Below are positions 63,362-64,000 of a stretch of 64,000 bases of DNA, one piece after another. Both the position numbers and the translations under genes were made by a program. The stretch is from Aptenodytes patagonicus (lineage: Eukaryota; Chordata; Aves; Sphenisciformes; Spheniscidae), in contig NC_134970.1 in assembly GCF_965638725.1 (NCBI RefSeq), positions 2,175,001 to 2,239,000 of the forward strand. Direction: 5' to 3'. Each line of letters starts with the position of its first letter. Positions within the stretch are counted from its first letter, which is position 1. The notes beneath the pieces were generated by a model. The model made no database searches, was not told the DNA's origin, and saw only the letters and a list, made by a program, of their open reading frames with translations.

Positions 63362-63720
63362 GACCGCAGCGGCCCCAGCGGGAGCGGCCGCTCCGCGCCC
63401 CTCACTCAGGCGACGGCGGAGACGCAGCGCGGGGCTGGGGCGCATGCGCGCTGCGCGGCCCGCCCTTTCCTTCAGAGGCGGCCACCGCCACGACGGGGCC
63501 TTTCCGCCCCTCGGGAAGGGCGGGGCGGCGGCGAAGGCGGCCCGTTACATGGCGGCGGCGGGGCCGGCGCCTCTCCCCACCACCGCCGTCCTGAGCCGGG
63601 GCTTGCCCCTCCCCGGCCCGAGGAAACCGGGTGTGGGGAGAGGCCCCGGCCCGAGGAGACCGAGCTCGTTCGTGGGCAGGGTCCCCGGAGAGCCGCCCAC
63701 GTCTCCGGCACAGAGGGAAA
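63000..63720. promoter_or_regulatory. CpG-island promoter of the CD46-like gene
   Basis: This GC- and CpG-dense island spans exon 1 and its upstream side, with no TATA box, as in broadly expressed genes such as CD46. It extends some 360 bp beyond the start codon. On the + strand, ATGGCGGCGGCGGGG at 63549 opens a roughly 98-codon frame that could be a divergent first exon, but nothing else supports it. Confidence 0.75.
63274..63361 (-). CDS. CD46: CD46-like exon 1, signal peptide
   Basis: ATG at 63361-63359 opens MGSSRRPLLRVPGLLLALAL, then PWLGGTRAE, and the donor is GAGG|GTGAGG, phase 1. It has a basic n-region, a Leu/Ala core and a small-residue cleavage region. An upstream in-frame ATG at 63445 would add 28 Arg/Ala-rich residues before the signal and is unlikely. 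The exon lies in a CpG island. Confidence 0.9.
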
Positions 63721-64000
63721 GCTTCAAAGCGTGTTCAGTTGCGCAGCTCCTGCGCTTCGAACGCCAACAAAGGGTAATTAAGAATAAAGGCGCCTGTGTG
63801 CCAGCCCAGGGCGAACAGCCCTGCCCAGGGCTGCTGCTCCGTTGAAAGGCAGAGCGTGCGTGTTGCAGAGCAGTAGTAAAAAAAACCCCAAAACACAAGG
63901 TTTGAAACTCCAGGTGGACGCAAAAGGAGAGACAAAACCTAAAGCAGTTATTGTCCTACGTTCAGCTTTTATTAGGTTAAGCATTTGTAGAGGAACACCG
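63721..64000. other. Right-edge sequence, no gene assigned
   Basis: Below the CpG island the sequence returns to moderate GC. A - strand AATAAA at 63973-63968 could end a transcript entering from the right, but no exon is recognisable. Confidence 0.4.

Noticed and set aside
63171-63845. 224-codon + strand frame over the CD46 promoter
   Set aside because: It runs antisense through the CD46 signal-peptide exon and is GC-driven. Only its part after 63549 is kept, as a weak divergent-exon idea.
1-64000. CRISPR arrays, prokaryotic operons, endogenous retroviral genes
   Set aside because: None are seen. The splice structure, microRNAs and CR1 element are those of a vertebrate nuclear genome, and no viral protein motifs were recognised.

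Overview
The window looks like part of a bird genome. It carries a CR1 LINE 3' end of the avian type, compact introns with canonical GT/AG splice sites, CpG-island promoters and a vertebrate microRNA pair. The gene order CD34, then miR-29b-2/miR-29c, then a CD46-type complement regulator converging on CD34 matches, in inverted orientation, the human 1q32 order as I know it. No bacterial, phage or plasmid content, CRISPR array or endogenous retrovirus was seen.

Left part (about 1-13.4 kb, + strand): CD34, the sialomucin of haematopoietic progenitors and endothelium. Seven coding exons are resolved (4420-11561): two Ser/Thr/Pro-rich mucin exons, two exons of the six-cysteine domain, a 41-bp linker exon, the transmembrane exon and the cytoplasmic exon ending in a PDZ-type DTEM terminus. 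All phases agree. The signal-peptide exon was not found and probably lies to the left. Intron 7 holds a candidate alternative last exon that would give a short-tailed CD34.

Middle (about 13.4-50 kb): no protein-coding gene was recognised. It holds a strong CpG island at 19.2-20.0 kb, a CR1 fragment at 25.2 kb, three evenly spaced inverted CCAAT boxes at 38.1-38.2 kb, simple repeats, and the miR-29b-2 (47.84-47.92 kb) and miR-29c (48.73-48.80 kb) hairpins on the + strand. The CpG island and the CCAAT cluster are the two best candidates for the promoter of the primary miR-29b-2/29c transcript.

Right part (about 50.3-63.4 kb, - strand): a CD46 (membrane cofactor protein)-like gene, equivalent to the chicken complement regulator called Cremp. 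I resolve a signal-peptide exon, six complement control protein (CCP/SCR) modules with module 2 split over two exons, two transmembrane exons, and a cytoplasmic exon resembling the CYT-1 tail of mammalian CD46. The frame is continuous for 455 codons. CCP5 has an extra cysteine and CCP6 lacks one. The promoter is a CpG island at 63.0-63.7 kb.

CD34 and CD46 act at the cell surface in separate pathways (adhesion/progenitor biology and complement control). The miR-29 pair is an independent regulatory RNA unit between them. I found no clearly new type of system. The most informative novelties are the paired cysteine changes in CD46, its tail exons, the CD34 alternative end, and the miR-29 promoter candidates.
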